Source: Xanthocytophaga flava (GTDB lineage Bacteria > Bacteroidota > Bacteroidia > Cytophagales > 172606-1). From it: a stretch of 64,000 nucleotides of DNA. Each line of letters begins with the position of its first letter. The first letter of the stretch is position 1. The stretch is taken from positions 1 through 64,000 of the forward strand of contig JASJOS010000018.1 of assembly GCA_030068525.1 (NCBI GenBank). The letters are read 5' to 3'. Below, piece by piece: positions 9,504 through 18,425 of the stretch. A program made the position numbers and the translations under genes. Under the pieces are notes generated by a model. It worked only from the letters and a program-made list of their open reading frames with translations, did not search any database and was not told where the DNA came from.

Positions 9504-10142
9504 ATGAATGCTATACGCACAGTAAGTGCTGAAATACAAAAGAAATCCATCGATGGACGTTTGCTTGCCAAATATGCCCAGATTGAAGAAAATGATATCG
9601 TGGTAGATCTGACTAGTGACACTGATACCAATATAGCTATTTTCAAAGATAGTGTAGCTCCTTATGGCAAAGTAATCGGAATTGTACCAACAACCCTATC
9701 TGCCACAACAGATGTTACACGCCAAACAACGGGCTTTGTAAGTGTCGAATTTCGTCAGGGCAATCCAGAAGAATTGCCACTAGCAGGATCTTCTGCGCAT
9801 GTTGTTACCAACAGTCATGTACTGAATCTAACACACAATGTAGAGAAAGTCTTTGCTGAAATCTTTCGCGTACTTAAACCAGGAGGTCGATCGGCTATTA
9901 CAGCGATTATTCAGCATGCAGAACTGTCTGATTATCTGGTAGCTATTGAGAAGCTGGGATTTGAAAATATACAGGTCAAGCAGCAACAGGCTGTTTCTCT
10001 TACAGATTTGGCGTTGAATGGATATTTGTCTGAAAAGGAAATAGTGGCTATTCCGAAGGAAACGACAGATTTGCTGTATCTTACTGTCTATGCAGAAAAG
10101 CCAGGTAATGGAATGGGTGTACAGTCTTGTGTTTGTTCATAA
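9504..10142 (+). CDS. Degenerate ArsM/UbiE-like class I methyltransferase
   Basis: The 212-residue protein aligns in outline with arsenite S-adenosylmethionine methyltransferases: VVDLTSD.. (motif I region, residues 33-45), GKVIGI, VEFRQGNPEELPL, HVVTNSHVLNLTHN and EKVFAEIFRVLKPGGRSAI. However the glycine-rich SAM loop (GxGxG) is replaced by SDTDTN, and the place where ArsM has a catalytic cysteine (SNCVINL) reads TNSHVLNL. A C-terminal cysteine pair (SCVCS) is present. It therefore probably does not methylate arsenic by the known mechanism; it may be non-catalytic or use another substrate. It is monocistronic by position, with about 430 bp to the next gene. Confidence 0.65.
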   Translation: MNAIRTVSAEIQKKSIDGRLLAKYAQIEENDIVVDLTSDTDTNIAIFKDSVAPYGKVIGIVPTTLSATTDVTRQTTGFVSVEFRQGNPEELPLAGSSAHVVTNSHVLNLTHNVEKVFAEIFRVLKPGGRSAITAIIQHAELSDYLVAIEKLGFENIQVKQQQAVSLTDLALNGYLSEKEIVAIPKETTDLLYLTVYAEKPGNGMGVQSCVCS

Positions 10143-10571
10143 GAGGTTTTATCTAACCTGACAGGAAGAGAATCATATGACTTCCTCCTATTGTCAATTG
10201 AAGAATGGCTCTTTTTTTCCAGTCTTTTTTTGTCCTCATGAAAGGAACCTCCCACTACTATGGGACAGGTGTGACAAGATTGTCGGTCTTTACTTTTGAA
10301 GTGTATTTTTTCTCTCAGACACCAAACGCATCTCTATTTGTCAAAAGATCCTTTCAGGAGGACAGGGAGAAGATAGTATATCAGAGCAAATTAGGTGTGC
10401 TTCTTTCTGGGGGACAAGAAGAGTATATTAGACAATAAAACAGACAAGAGGGAAACTAGAGAAACGCTTCTGTCTACTGTATTGATCGCATCCTACTTAT
10501 TACATGTTTGATTCCACTTGCGGTGACTTTCAGAATTATCTACCTTGCAGTGACTCTATATCTCTTTGTCA
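10143..10571. other. Intergenic region, no gene seen
   Basis: A small inverted repeat follows the methyltransferase stop (AGGAAG at 10163-10168 with CTTCCT at 10181-10186, flanked by TGACA/TGTCA). The open frame at 10205-10438 has no recognisable features and poor composition. Nothing else is identified. Confidence 0.5.
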
Positions 10572-12497
10572 ATGAATAGATACGCCGCTCTCATTTTCCT
10601 ATTATTAGCTACTCCTGTATTTGGCCAGATACGACTGCCCCGACTCATTAGTGACGGAATTGTTTTACAACGGGATAAACCTGTAAAACTTTGGGGCTGG
10701 GCATCTGCGGGTGAAGCTATCACTCTTACCTTTAAAGGTAAATCTTACCCAACCAAAGCCGATCAAACGGGCAATTGGCAGATTCAGCTTCCAGCCCATT
10801 CGGCAGGAGGTCCTTTTGAGATGGTATTCAAGGGAAGCAATGAAGTGAAGGTTCAGGACGTGCTATTTGGGGATGTATGGATTTGTTCCGGACAATCGAA
10901 TATGGAACTGCCCATAGAGCGGGTAAAAGAAAAGTATAGCTCGATTATTCCGACAGCAAACCATCCAAACATCCGGCAGTTTCTGGTACCTGATAAATAT
11001 GATTTCAAAAAAACGCATACAGATCTGGAATCTGGTTCCTGGGTGACAGCTACACCACAAAATGTACTTTCTTTTTCAGCAGTAGCCTATTTTTTTGCCA
11101 GAGAACTGCAAACTTATCATAATGTTCCTATTGGCCTGGTCAATTCCGCTTTAGGAGGCTCTCCCGTAGAAGCCTGGATAAGTGAAGATGCCTTAAAACC
11201 ATTTCCGAAAGCGTATGAGGAATTACAAAAGTTTAAAAATGACAGCCTTATTCAGGCAATTGAAGCCAGCGACAGATCCAGAACGGCTGCCTGGTATCGG
11301 TCACTCAATCAAACAGACATGGGTATTACCAGTCAACCACGCTGGACAGCCCCTGAACTAAATGACAGTGACTGGGCAGAGATGTCAATCCCTGGCTATT
11401 GGGCAGACGGGCCAATGGGAAAAAAGAATGGAGCAGTATGGTTTCGCAAAACAGTCACAATACCCTCTTCATTTGTGGGCAAACCTGTCAAACTATGGAT
11501 GGGACGCATTGTAGATCAGGATTCTGTGTTTGTCAACGGGCAGTTTGTAGGTACAACTGGCTATCAATATCCTCCCCGCCGGTATGAGATCAAACCAGGA
11601 ATTCTGAAAGAAGGTCAGAATACGATTGTAGTTCGTGTCATCAACAATGCAGATCGGGGTGGATTTATTCCTGACAAACCATACTACCTGGCAGTTGGAG
11701 CAGACACGATTGACTTGAAAGGCACCTGGAAATATAAATTGGGAACATCGATACCTCCCCTGCAAAGTCAGACATTTATCCGATGGAAGCCTGCCGGATT
11801 ATACAACAACATGATAGCCCCCTTACTAAACCTCTCCATCAAAGGGGTGATCTGGTATCAGGGTGAAGCCAATGCCAGTGCACCTCAGGAATATGCCCAA
11901 ACGTTTCCTACAATGATCAAAAACTGGAGAGACAAATGGCATCAGGGCGACTTCCCCTTTCTATTTGTACAACTCGCGAATTTCATGGAAGAAAAACCTA
12001 CTCCACAGGAAAGCAACTGGGCCAAACTCAGACAATCTCAGGATCAGACGTTATCACTCCCCAATACAGGCATGGCAGTTACCATAGACCTTGGTGAGTG
12101 GAATGATATTCATCCATTAAACAAACAGGATGTCGGCAAGCGATTGGCCTTACAGGCCCGAAAAATAGCGTATGGAGAGAAAAATCTGGTAGCTTCCGGC
12201 CCCACAGCAAAACAGGCTATATTTAAACCAAATCAGGTTACAATTACTTTTCAACATACAGGTAATGGATTACTTACCAGAAAGAATGCTAAGCTGAATG
12301 GGTTTGCTATTTCCAGCGATGGAAAAAAATTTGTGTGGGCAGACGCGGAGATAAAAGGCAATACTGTGGTAGTATCTAATAAGACGATAAGCAACCCAAC
12401 CATAATTCGCTATGCATGGGCAGACAATCCGACAACTGCCAATCTGATCAACAAAGAAGGACTGCCAGCCACTCCCTTTGAACTGAAAAAGAAATGA
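10572..12497 (+). CDS. Secreted sialate O-acetylesterase-like SGNH hydrolase
   Basis: About 641 residues with a signal peptide (ALIFLLLATPVFGQ). The ATG at 10572 is preferred over an in-frame TTG two codons earlier. A short N-terminal beta domain is followed by SGNH block I with the nucleophile serine in WICSGQSNMELP, the oxyanion region LVNSALGGSPVEAWIS, an inserted galactose-binding-like jelly roll (about residues 235-370, with DSVFVNGQFVGTTGYQYPPR), VIWYQGEAN, and the catalytic Asp/His block DIHPLNK. These enzymes remove acetyl groups from sialic acids or from plant polysaccharides such as xylan. With a GH78-like enzyme nearby, a polysaccharide-degrading role is plausible. Confidence 0.88.
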   Translation: MNRYAALIFLLLATPVFGQIRLPRLISDGIVLQRDKPVKLWGWASAGEAITLTFKGKSYPTKADQTGNWQIQLPAHSAGGPFEMVFKGSNEVKVQDVLFGDVWICSGQSNMELPIERVKEKYSSIIPTANHPNIRQFLVPDKYDFKKTHTDLESGSWVTATPQNVLSFSAVAYFFARELQTYHNVPIGLVNSALGGSPVEAWISEDALKPFPKAYEELQKFKNDSLIQAIEASDRSRTAAWYRSLNQTDMGITSQPRWTAPELNDSDWAEMSIPGYWADGPMGKKNGAVWFRKTVTIPSSFVGKPVKLWMGRIVDQDSVFVNGQFVGTTGYQYPPRRYEIKPGILKEGQNTIVVRVINNADRGGFIPDKPYYLAVGADTIDLKGTWKYKLGTSIPPLQSQTFIRWKPAGLYNNMIAPLLNLSIKGVIWYQGEANASAPQEYAQTFPTMIKNWRDKWHQGDFPFLFVQLANFMEEKPTPQESNWAKLRQSQDQTLSLPNTGMAVTIDLGEWNDIHPLNKQDVGKRLALQARKIAYGEKNLVASGPTAKQAIFKPNQVTITFQHTGNGLLTRKNAKLNGFAISSDGKKFVWADAEIKGNTVVVSNKTISNPTIIRYAWADNPTTANLINKEGLPATPFELKKK

Positions 12498-12584
12498 ACA
12501 CAATATAGGCAGGCAACATACTGTTATATATTTTCGCAACCGTCTTTATAATTTTATTTCATTTTATTCTTCTATCACTGTTTT

Positions 12585-12887
12585 ATGACAGATTTATTAT
12601 CTACCTCTCTGGGAAAACTTCGTGTAATCGGATTTATAGAGGGTGTATCCTTTCTTGTGATCTTATTTGTTACCATGCCATTGAAATATGTTCTTCACAT
12701 GCCGGAAGCCAACAAAATATGTGGTATGGCTCACGGACTACTCTTTATTGCCTATGTGATTCTGGTCATTATGGTTGCAATTGAACACAGATGGAATTTC
12801 CGAAAGACAGGACTGGCACTGGTGGCTTCTATTGTTCCGTTTGGCACCTTTTGGGCTGATGCGAAATTATTTCGCAAGGAAGACTAG
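12585..12887 (+). CDS. DUF3817 integral membrane protein
   Basis: The 100-residue protein has three hydrophobic helices: IGFIEGVSFLVILFVTMPLK, HGLLFIAYVILVIMVAIEH and LALVASIVPFGTFWAD. The conserved spacing RxxGFxEGxSFLxL..xxMPLKY and MAHGLLF matches DUF3817 proteins. Its function is not known. A TATATTTTCG sequence about 55 bp upstream of the ATG may serve as the -7 box. Confidence 0.85.
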   Translation: MTDLLSTSLGKLRVIGFIEGVSFLVILFVTMPLKYVLHMPEANKICGMAHGLLFIAYVILVIMVAIEHRWNFRKTGLALVASIVPFGTFWADAKLFRKED

Positions 12888-13022
12888 TCCTGAATACAAA
12901 TCATTCTTAATTTCAAATGTGCGTTTATTTCTTATTGACCTTTACCTTTATTGGTTCAGATTTCTTCCTTTCTTTCCGTAAATTCCCTGACTTTCTTTTA
13001 CTTGCGGCATGTTATTTTTTTG

Positions 13023-13107
13023 TCACGCCACGGCGTGATAACCCAAAAAGGACACTTTTCTCCGATCCTTCTGCCCGCAGGCCAAAGGCCAACCTCGCGG
13101 AGAAAAG
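13023..13107. repeat. GC-rich palindromic intergenic element
   Basis: Within an AT-rich intergenic stretch (12888-13331) lies a GC-rich block with three nested or adjacent inverted repeats: TCACGCC-AC-GGCGTGA (13023-13038), CTTTTCTCCG (13055-13064) pairing with CGGAGAAAAG (13098-13107), and an inner GGCC-AAA-GGCC (13080-13090). Composition differs sharply from its surroundings. It looks like a dispersed REP-type element or small non-coding structure; only this copy is in the window. Confidence 0.55.
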
Positions 13108-13331
13108 ATTGCCTACGCACCTACACTTCTGCACACGATTGAAGTCAACGTCGCTCTCTTTGTGATATTTGTTATTACTTTCTCCATGACATCTTTTACT
13201 TAAAATTCGGGATTATTCATGTTGGTACATTGTAAGCGAATACCTATAATTCACTTTTCAGATTATTGAGGTATATAAAGTTACAAATACTGGTATATAG
13301 CAGACAAATAGATAGAAACACGTTGCCCATT

Positions 13332-14171
13332 ATGCATCTTATGAAAAGACGAAAGTTTATGTATCTGGCAGGAGCTGGGATTTTGGGTGGCTTATATACC
13401 TGGCAGGTTGAGCCATTCTGGCTGGAGTTTGTAAAACTAAAAATGCCTGTCCGCAATTTACCTGATAACCTGATTGGTAAAACCGTCATGCAGATCAGTG
13501 ACATTCATATAGGCAAAAGGTTTGATCATCGTTTTGTGCTCGAGTCTTTTCAGAAGGCACAGGCATTTAATCCTGACTTTGTTGTATATACAGGCGACTA
13601 TGTAAGCACACACAAAGACCAGGTTCTTTATCAGGAATTAAGCGAGGTACTTACACATTGTGTAAAAGGAAAACATGGTACAGTGGGCATTCTTGGCAAT
13701 CACGATTATGGAAAAAACTGGTCTCAGCAAAATGTAGCTGATAACATTTCAGAAATGCTGGAACAGAATGGGATATCTGTTTTGAGGAATACACAAAAAG
13801 AAACAAATGGTCTTACCTTTATTGGCATTGATGATTACTGGGGTCTTAACTTTCACCCCAAACATGCAATGAAAGAGTATGATAACACCAAGCCTACCAT
13901 AGTATTATGTCATAACCCGGATGTATGTGATCTGGATGTATGGAATAACTATGCAGGCTGGATTTTATCCGGACATACACATGGAGGACAATGTAAACCA
14001 CCCTTTCTACCACCACCTGTCATACCTGTAAAAAACAAAAAATATACAGCAGGCAAAATCGAACTAGGTAATGACCGAATAGTATACATCAACAGAGCTT
14101 TGGGCAACTTATGGCAGATCCGGTTTAATGTACGCCCTGAGATTACCTTATTTGAACTGGAAAGAGCATAA
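13332..14171 (+). CDS. Metallophosphoesterase with Tat-like signal
   Basis: About 280 residues. The start is taken at the ATG at 13332, or 13341, because the following MKRRKFMYLAGAGILGG is a twin-arginine signal; the frame extends upstream to a TTG that is unlikely. All calcineurin-type metal-binding motifs are present: SDIHIG, YTGDYVS, LGNHDYG, LCHNPD and SGHTHGGQ. The protein resembles YkuE-like phosphoesterases that act outside the cytoplasm and in some bacteria on lipid-linked phosphates. The substrate is unknown. A strong terminator follows. Confidence 0.88.
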   Translation: MHLMKRRKFMYLAGAGILGGLYTWQVEPFWLEFVKLKMPVRNLPDNLIGKTVMQISDIHIGKRFDHRFVLESFQKAQAFNPDFVVYTGDYVSTHKDQVLYQELSEVLTHCVKGKHGTVGILGNHDYGKNWSQQNVADNISEMLEQNGISVLRNTQKETNGLTFIGIDDYWGLNFHPKHAMKEYDNTKPTIVLCHNPDVCDLDVWNNYAGWILSGHTHGGQCKPPFLPPPVIPVKNKKYTAGKIELGNDRIVYINRALGNLWQIRFNVRPEITLFELERA

Positions 14172-14191
14172 ACTAAACAACCAGCCTACTA

Positions 14192-14228
14192 ACAAAACAG
14201 CCGACTTCAGTGAAGTCGGCTGTTTTGT
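14192..14228. terminator. Strong terminator hairpin
   Basis: A perfect 18-bp inverted repeat (ACAAAACAGCCGACTTCA and complement) around a single central base is followed by TCTTTAT. It ends the metallophosphoesterase gene and probably also the convergent gene at 14289. Confidence 0.85.
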
Positions 14229-14288
14229 CTTTATATTTTCGCACCTGTCAAGGTATATTTCAGAAACTCTTATTACAATGCATTCATC

Positions 14289-14747
14289 TTACATGTTAAT
14301 ACCAAAATGTGCCTGGTCGGCTATCCATTGCTCAAGTAAGGCAAAGGCATGCTGAAAAGCTGCCGCTTCTGCATCAAGCCGTGTCTGAAAACCTTCACCA
14401 CTGAGTTCGTCTACACTTTCGGAGGAAATCTGGTAGTTGCGGTTGCGGTCCTGCGCCAGATGATAGCTGTAAGTCACTTGCTTGTTCAGGAGTACTCCTG
14501 TAATGTTGACCACAATTCCTCTGTATACAAAAAAGTCATAGAGCATATTACTATACCGTCTGTCAACACCCCGCATGGATTCAACCATCCTGACCCGGTC
14601 GCCATCCGGATGAGCCTGTAACCAACGTAAGAAGCGATTGTAAGCTGTTACATACTGCTCTGGCATCTTCAGGAAAAGGTGATAGGCAGACCTGTAACTG
14701 TTGTGATATTCATCATGAGATTGAGACAACGGATCGGAATACGACAT
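14289..14747 (-). CDS. Hypothetical cytosolic protein
   Basis: The 152-residue protein is not recognised. It has no signal peptide or membrane helix, is rich in Tyr, His and Arg, and has a helical N-terminus (YRSAYHLFLKMPEQYVTAYNRFLRWLQAH), a central beta-like part (VYRGIVVNITGVLLNKQ) and a C-terminal helix with AEAAAFQHAFALLEQWI. The strand choice rests on the good codon use, the AT-rich leader before its ATG and the terminator beyond its stop. The shorter frame on the other strand has no such support. Confidence 0.65.
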   Translation of the reverse strand: MSYSDPLSQSHDEYHNSYRSAYHLFLKMPEQYVTAYNRFLRWLQAHPDGDRVRMVESMRGVDRRYSNMLYDFFVYRGIVVNITGVLLNKQVTYSYHLAQDRNRNYQISSESVDELSGEGFQTRLDAEAAAFQHAFALLEQWIADQAHFGINM

Positions 14748-15180
14748 GGATCAAAAGGAATATATACGAAACGAACAATGAATTAAACAATAAGATACCT
14801 TTACAAAACACATAAGAGCGTTTTTAACGCTATCACAGATTAACCGTGGGGTACTTCATCGACACCTGTTTAAATGCATTAAAACTCACCTAATGCTGTC
14901 TGAAAGACTTTACAAGCAATAGCCAATGCTATTTACACCAGGCCTTAAAAATACAAAACAAACGCCGATCCAGCAAGCTTACTTCTGCAATCTTTAATCA
15001 CTCAACTCATTCTCCGTAAGGATATTCTATTCAGCAAAAAGCCTCAAAATTAATTTCCAAAAGAACTTTTTCATACTATTTATAGAATAACCAGTATTTC
15101 AGCTATTTATAAACCCATTAGAAAACAACTAACAAAGTTACTTGCCAGGATCTTTATTTTATACTATTTCTAACAACCAT
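14748..15180. other. Intergenic region, no gene seen
   Basis: About 430 bp of AT-rich sequence between two minus-strand genes. No open frame, hairpin or promoter with a convincing match was seen. Confidence 0.5.
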
Positions 15181-16281
15181 CTATTTGCTTTTCTCCACAG
15201 CCAGAGGTCTCACCTCGTTGAGCAAGGATATGAGCATCTTTCCAGGTTCTTCCAATGGAATCAGGTGGGCTGAATTTTCGAACCAAATTCCTTTCTTGAC
15301 TGGTGCTTTTACCTGTTGCAACCAAAGGTATGTAGGTTCTGAAGGTGTTGTATAATCATGTCGGCCCATAAACATAAATACAGGAATTGGAAAGGTCTTA
15401 ACAGGTTTAAAGTCAACCTTTAAGAATTTGGGCAATATTTTTTCCAGTGTAAAGAGACTTCCCTTATCAATAGACGCAATATCACTTCTCGAATAATCAG
15501 GGGAAAGATAAGGTGCATTAAAGTAATAGTCTGAGGTATTTCTGTAAGCAGACAGCCCGCCATAATATTGAGGCCACTTTCGGGCAATAATAATTCGCTC
15601 TCTTGTGATCGGCTGATTACCAGGATAGGGAGCAATAGACTGTAACTCTTTCAATGCGACTTCATTATGCAGCCGGCTAGCTTCCTTTACAGCAAATTCA
15701 TAGCTAACCCGTTCATTGTCTACAGTATTTATCACCTGCCCTACACCAACATAGGAATAAAACAGATCGGGTCTTTTCAAGGCAGCATGCATGGAGACAA
15801 TTGTGCCCCAACTATGTCCCATCAGAATCACCTTTTTCTTTTTGTATTTTTTTGTAACAAACTCTGCCAGTTCGATAGCATCCTTTACATACTGGCTAAT
15901 GGTGATAGTCTGACCTAGTGAGAGTGTATCATTGGAGATAAACGTTCTTCCGGATGCTCGTTGGTCATAGTTAACGACTGTAAAATACTCTTCTATTGGC
16001 CGTTGAAACATCCACATTACAGGTGACATAGGAGAAGCAGGTCCCCCATGTACAAACAACAGAATCGGATTGTCTTTATCTTGTCCCCGTACATATACCC
16101 ATTGTCTTACACCTCCAATATTTACCGGATAGGTTTCCTGAATGCCATTGGGGGCAACAATAGAATCCAGATCCCGGATAATAGATCTTGCTTTAAAGTA
16201 AGCATCATCAGATGGATTACCTTGTCCAAAGGAATAGGCTGCACTAAAAAAAATAGCTACTACTAAAAAAGATATTTTCAT
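15181..16281 (-). CDS. Secreted alpha/beta hydrolase (proline iminopeptidase-like)
   Basis: About 366 residues when started at the ATG at 16281, which gives a clean signal peptide (MKISFLVVAIFFSAAYSFGQ); 17 further residues are open upstream. The oxyanion motif FVHGGPASP, the DQRASGRT segment and the nucleophile elbow MGHSWGT are those of the prolyl aminopeptidase (S33) branch. The acid is expected in FMFMGRHDYTTP, and the catalytic His in NSAHLIPLEEP. Export implies action on peptides or esters in the periplasm or outside. Confidence 0.85.
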   Translation of the reverse strand: MKISFLVVAIFFSAAYSFGQGNPSDDAYFKARSIIRDLDSIVAPNGIQETYPVNIGGVRQWVYVRGQDKDNPILLFVHGGPASPMSPVMWMFQRPIEEYFTVVNYDQRASGRTFISNDTLSLGQTITISQYVKDAIELAEFVTKKYKKKKVILMGHSWGTIVSMHAALKRPDLFYSYVGVGQVINTVDNERVSYEFAVKEASRLHNEVALKELQSIAPYPGNQPITRERIIIARKWPQYYGGLSAYRNTSDYYFNAPYLSPDYSRSDIASIDKGSLFTLEKILPKFLKVDFKPVKTFPIPVFMFMGRHDYTTPSEPTYLWLQQVKAPVKKGIWFENSAHLIPLEEPGKMLISLLNEVRPLAVEKSK

Positions 16282-16384
16282 ACAGATATGGTTTAGATAT
16301 CTTCTTGTATAAAGTGACGAACTCCATTTCATACCATAAAGCTAGAAAAGAGTCATATATTTGGTAGAATCAAAACAGAATAAA

Positions 16385-16831
16385 ATGATCTCTATTAAAA
16401 TAATAGAAAAAGAAGATAGTCATAAAGATCTCCAACTAGAAATCGGAGACTTTAAACAAATAGCAGGCTCATACTATTTTTTCTTTGACGATACTACTGA
16501 AACAGAATACAATGAAACCACATTACGCATACTTATTGAGAAATTAATAAAATCCTGGAAAGAATCTCTAAGTAAACTTCAAACAGGAGACAAAACATAT
16601 CTTCCATTTGATTTTTCTGATCAGTATATAGGTTGTATACAATGTATTCTTGACCCGACAGATAGATTATTAATCAGATATGGGGTTACTACAAAGTTCA
16701 CAGGCTCAGGAATAAACCCAAGTCAGAATCATCTGTTTTCACTAAATGAATCTGACTTTACGGCTATCACAGAAACATTTCACTACTCATTGTCTGATCT
16801 TTTACAATACCCTATTCTGAGTATAGCATAG
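16385..16831 (+). CDS. Hypothetical protein
   Basis: About 148 residues from the ATG at 16385 (an in-frame alternative start lies eight codons upstream). The protein is acidic, with no signal peptide, mixed alpha/beta with IEKLIKSWKESLSKLQTG and a hydrophobic beta hairpin CIQCILDPTDRLLIRYG. It resembles in size and composition the small cytosolic immunity-like proteins of Bacteroidota, but no family is recognised. It is divergent from the hydrolase at 15181. Confidence 0.6.
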   Translation: MISIKIIEKEDSHKDLQLEIGDFKQIAGSYYFFFDDTTETEYNETTLRILIEKLIKSWKESLSKLQTGDKTYLPFDFSDQYIGCIQCILDPTDRLLIRYGVTTKFTGSGINPSQNHLFSLNESDFTAITETFHYSLSDLLQYPILSIA

Positions 16832-17166
16832 GCTTTAAAAGCATCTTGTCACTGAGTATGAATCAGTTAAAATATCCCTATTTGTAACCTACTCTCATTA
16901 ATTACGTATAGGCACAGGTCGGATATCTTACCATTTACCTGTACCTGTAGAAATACTCATTTAAGAAAAGTATATCCCTTATATGTATAGTGTAAAACGG
17001 TAGATAAATTACACCTTGCTAACCCTATGAGTATCAATAAAAATTGACTACCCTTGATGTTGCAATACAATAATAAAATAGTAATTTCGGCCCTAAATTT
17101 TTATACTTTCTACCAACCTGATCGTTTTTACTCATTATTTAAGTCATTGATTTCGTATTTCACCTG
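16832..17166. promoter_or_regulatory. Intergenic region with candidate promoter for the 17167 lipoprotein
   Basis: TTG at 17060-17062 is followed 19 bp later by TAATTTCG (17082-17089), one mismatch from the TAnnTTTG -7 box, about 78 bp before the ATG. Nothing else is recognised in this AT-rich stretch. Confidence 0.35.
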
Positions 17167-18249
17167 ATGAAACACAAGTTTTCGATTGCCAGACAGGTAC
17201 TGGCTTCTCTTTTTCTTTTTACCTCTTTTTCCATTCTGTTTATAGCCTGTAGTCAATCCAAATCACAGGATAAGACTACATCAACGGATACTACGGCTCA
17301 GGTAGCTAAAGTAGATTCGGTTGCTACAACAGATAGCAGTGCTGAAAAAGCAGTAACTTATCCCCCACTTGATACAGCACTGTATAGCCAGAAAGTCGCC
17401 TTTCTGTCACGGGCAGATACAACTGAATACTGGCCGGTAAAAGCTCCTTATCCAAGAGCGGGTGCCATTCTGCCATTTTCACGTATTGTGGCTTATTATG
17501 GCAATCTATACTCCAAACAAATGGGTATTCTGGGAGAATATCCTGAAGAGGAAATGCTGAAACGCCTGAAAGAAGATGTAAAGAAATGGGAAAAAGCAGA
17601 TCCTGAAACACCTGTTATTCCAGCGCTTCACTACATTGCTGTGACAGCACAAGGTTTACCTCAGAAAGATAACACCTATCGCTTACGGATGCCACATCAT
17701 CAGATAGATAGAGTACTGGAAATGGCAAAAAAAGTAAATGCCATTGTATTTCTGGATATTCAGGTAGGTTTCAGCAAGGTACAGGATGAAGTACCTAAAC
17801 TGGAAAAATACCTGAGCATGCCAAATGTACACCTGGGTATTGATCCGGAGTTCTCTATGAAAGGAGACAAACGTCCTGGTAAAGAAATTGGTACATTCGA
17901 TGCAGCCGATATCAACTATGTAACAGATTATCTTGGTAAACTGGTAAAAGACAACAATATTCCTCCAAAGATTCTGGTAGTACACCGGTTTGTAAAACCC
18001 ATGATTACCAACTATAAAAAGATTAAAACATCTCCGGAAGTACAGATTGTCATGCATATGGACGGATGGGGACCTCCTGCCAAGAAACGCAACTCGTACC
18101 GGATCGCCATTACACATGAACCTGTACAGTTTGCCGGATTCAAAATATTTTACGGCAATGATACCAAACGGGTAAATCAGCCTCGAGTTATGTCACCAGA
18201 AGAGATGCTGACCTTATATCCACAGCCGATTTATATTCAATACCAGTAA
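17167..18249 (+). CDS. Large lipoprotein of unknown function
   Basis: The 360-residue protein has a type II signal: hydrophobic LASLFLFTSFSILFIAC with the lipidated cysteine at about residue 28, then a low-complexity Ser/Thr/Asp linker to about residue 65. The remaining domain is compact (YWPVKAPYPRAGAILPFSRIVAYYG, HYIAVTAQG, MPNVHLGIDPEFSM, PPKILVVHRF, QIVMHMDGWG). Several short hydrophobic beta strands are spaced by helices, which suggests a (beta/alpha) barrel. No catalytic family could be assigned. A terminator follows at once, so it is monocistronic. Confidence 0.75.
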   Translation: MKHKFSIARQVLASLFLFTSFSILFIACSQSKSQDKTTSTDTTAQVAKVDSVATTDSSAEKAVTYPPLDTALYSQKVAFLSRADTTEYWPVKAPYPRAGAILPFSRIVAYYGNLYSKQMGILGEYPEEEMLKRLKEDVKKWEKADPETPVIPALHYIAVTAQGLPQKDNTYRLRMPHHQIDRVLEMAKKVNAIVFLDIQVGFSKVQDEVPKLEKYLSMPNVHLGIDPEFSMKGDKRPGKEIGTFDAADINYVTDYLGKLVKDNNIPPKILVVHRFVKPMITNYKKIKTSPEVQIVMHMDGWGPPAKKRNSYRIAITHEPVQFAGFKIFYGNDTKRVNQPRVMSPEEMLTLYPQPIYIQYQ

Positions 18250-18256
18250 TATATTC

Positions 18257-18287
18257 AAGTGCCTTTTCATCCTCTGGAAAGGCACTT
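18257..18287 (+). terminator. Terminator of the 17167 lipoprotein gene
   Basis: AAGTGCCTTT pairs with AAAGGCACTT around an 11-base loop and is followed by TGTTTTTAT. Confidence 0.8.
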
Positions 18288-18425
18288 TGTTTTTATAAGC
18301 CATTTCTTAGTCCCTTCATCATGTTGCACTACAGAGAAGATTATCTCCAGGTAATCTTTGTAATCCCATAGTTACATATTGAGACAGCATAGCTACTAAT
18401 AGATAAATATGTAAATGCTAACTCT

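Noticed and set aside
10205-10438. A 77-residue open frame
   Set aside because: No family features, no promoter, unusual residue content; it is likely chance in a long gap.
12917-13165. Two overlapping short open frames
   Set aside because: They cross the GC-rich palindromic element in two frames at once; neither has a start context or protein-like pattern.
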